Shown here in pieces: positions 38,314 to 38,931 of a stretch of DNA of 38,931 bases. The stretch lies in the IMG/VR virus record IMGVR_UViG_3300027899_000030, positions 1 to 38,931 of that record; one strand, 5' to 3'. Numbering within the stretch: position 1 is the stretch's first letter; every line of letters begins with the position of its first letter. The position numbers were made by a program, and so were the translations under genes. This stretch comes from a virus. The notes beneath the pieces were generated by a model that was not told the DNA's origin, searched no databases, and saw nothing but the letters and a program-made list of their open reading frames with translations.

Positions 38314-38551
38314 AGAAATAGCTTTATTGAGAAGAGTAAAGGTGTTGTTGGAATGTTCCAATATGGAACCACTGCAAGATCAAGCTGATTTAATTATTAA
38401 AGAAATACAAGAGCTTCTAGCTCAACCTGAGCAGAGGCTCACCCCATTAACATCAAAACTTATAAGTCTAGGTAATAACTGCCATGAGTCTTTTATAAAG
38501 GGTGTTAGATTTGCTGAGAAAATGCACGGTATACGACATTGGAGAGAATGA
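38306..38551 (+). CDS. Tandem-array protein C (81 aa)
   Basis: Start MSKEIALLRRVKVLLECSNM. Middle ELLAQPEQRLTPLTSKLISL, end FAEKMHGIRHWRE, related to KAHGIG in other copies. It overlaps protein B (ATGAGTAA) and shares its stop base with protein D's start (TGATG). Confidence 0.7.
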   Translation: MSKEIALLRRVKVLLECSNMEPLQDQADLIIKEIQELLAQPEQRLTPLTSKLISLGNNCHESFIKGVRFAEKMHGIRHWRE

Positions 38552-38895
38552 TGAGTAGAGAAAGAGAGTTGTTGGAACATTGCAGAATGTATCTATCCTC
38601 GTTGGGAATGTTTTATGAACATGGAAAATTAATTAATAATATTGATGAACTACTCGCCCAGCCTGAGCAAGAGCCTGAGCCTCTTTTAGCAGAAACAAAG
38701 ATTGAATGGTATGGGAAAGGGTTTAGACAAGGGGTCAATGAGTTTGCACCACCCAAACCCTTAACAGAAGATGTTATATATGCTCTTGATAAAGAAGGGG
38801 TTGTTGAAAATATGGACGATCATCAAGTCAGATACGTCATTAGATGGATAAGAAGAGTAGAAAAAGCACATGGCATTGGAGGTGGTAATGAGTAA
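38551..38895 (+). CDS. Tandem-array protein D (114 aa)
   Basis: Start MSRERELLEHCRMYLSSLGM. Middle ELLAQPEQEPEPLLAETKIE, then PPKPLTEDVIYALDKEGVVE and RRVEKAHGIGGGNE. It is the longest copy seen. Longer in-frame starts (TTG 38539, ATG 38548) are less likely given the family start. Its ATGAGTAA end starts the next copy. Confidence 0.72.
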   Translation: MSRERELLEHCRMYLSSLGMFYEHGKLINNIDELLAQPEQEPEPLLAETKIEWYGKGFRQGVNEFAPPKPLTEDVIYALDKEGVVENMDDHQVRYVIRWIRRVEKAHGIGGGNE

Positions 38896-38931
38896 AGAAA
38901 GAGAGTTACTGAAGAAGGTATTAGCAACAGG
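38888..38931 (+). CDS. Tandem-array protein E (partial at right edge)
   Basis: ATG at 38888 inside the end of protein D. The visible 14 codons read MSKERELLKKVLAT, the family start, nearly identical to proteins A and B. The gene runs off the window. Confidence 0.7.
   Translation, partial: MSKERELLKKVLAT

Noticed and set aside
1-38931. tRNA or rRNA genes
   Set aside because: No cloverleaf with conserved T-loop or rRNA-like stretch was noticed in the gaps; a tRNAscan run would be the decisive check.

Overview
The window is a segment of a tailed double-stranded DNA phage or prophage with a contractile tail (myovirus morphology). It carries a complete head, neck, sheath, tube and baseplate set: TerS, TerL, a DUF1073-type portal, a MuF-like minor head protein, a DUF2213 protease/scaffold, a cement protein, a DUF2184 capsid protein, a DUF3383-type sheath, a gpG/gpGT frameshift pair, a tape measure with a transglycosylase domain, a gp138-type spike, PAAR, gp25 and baseplate J proteins. 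This arrangement resembles the small contractile-tailed phages of Proteobacteria and cyanobacteria (AP22-, Bcep781- and Pam3-like). The DNA is AT-rich and the genes are packed with TAATG and ATGA overlaps. A Gram-negative host is the most likely reading, but the host cannot be named from the sequence. No integrase, excisionase, endolysin or holin is recognisable here, so lifestyle is undecided and the lysis genes are probably outside the window.

Layout. Bases 1-23543 (minus strand) form the late structural operon, read from terminase (right) to the receptor-binding tail tip (left). Two free-standing homing endonuclease genes interrupt it: an HNH gene between the tail chaperone and tape measure, and a GIY-YIG gene behind the major capsid gene whose Shine-Dalgarno lies inside a perfect hairpin. 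Bases 23544-23779 are an AT-rich control region with an operator-like palindrome. Bases 23780-24903 (plus) form a short accessory operon ending in a strong terminator. Bases 24952-25427 are non-coding, lie between two terminators that face each other, and hold G-rich tandem repeats. Bases 25491-29704 (minus) form an early operon: an HTH protein, a Toprim/helicase replication protein, then a run of very small overlapping genes, a stray virion-like protein and a GG-repeat protein. Bases 29820-36133 (plus) form the divergent recombination and replication operon: a Sak4-like RecA-family ATPase, a DUF669-type SSB, a YqaJ exonuclease, a putative GT-B glycosyltransferase, a RadD-like helicase and a VRR-NUC nuclease. 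Bases 36178-38931 (plus) hold HTH proteins, a VRR-NUC-like protein that has lost its catalytic residues, and a tandem array of at least five small MSxERELL-type genes running off the window.

How it works together. The divergent block around 29.7 kb drives replication (Toprim-helicase) and recombination (annealing/strand-exchange ATPase, SSB, exonuclease, branch nuclease, helicase). The minus-strand late operon then makes capsid and tail. The least explained parts are the glycosyltransferase inside the recombination operon, the microprotein cluster at 26.3-27.5 kb, the inter-terminator G-rich region, the structured region at 36.4-36.6 kb and the right-end paralogue array.
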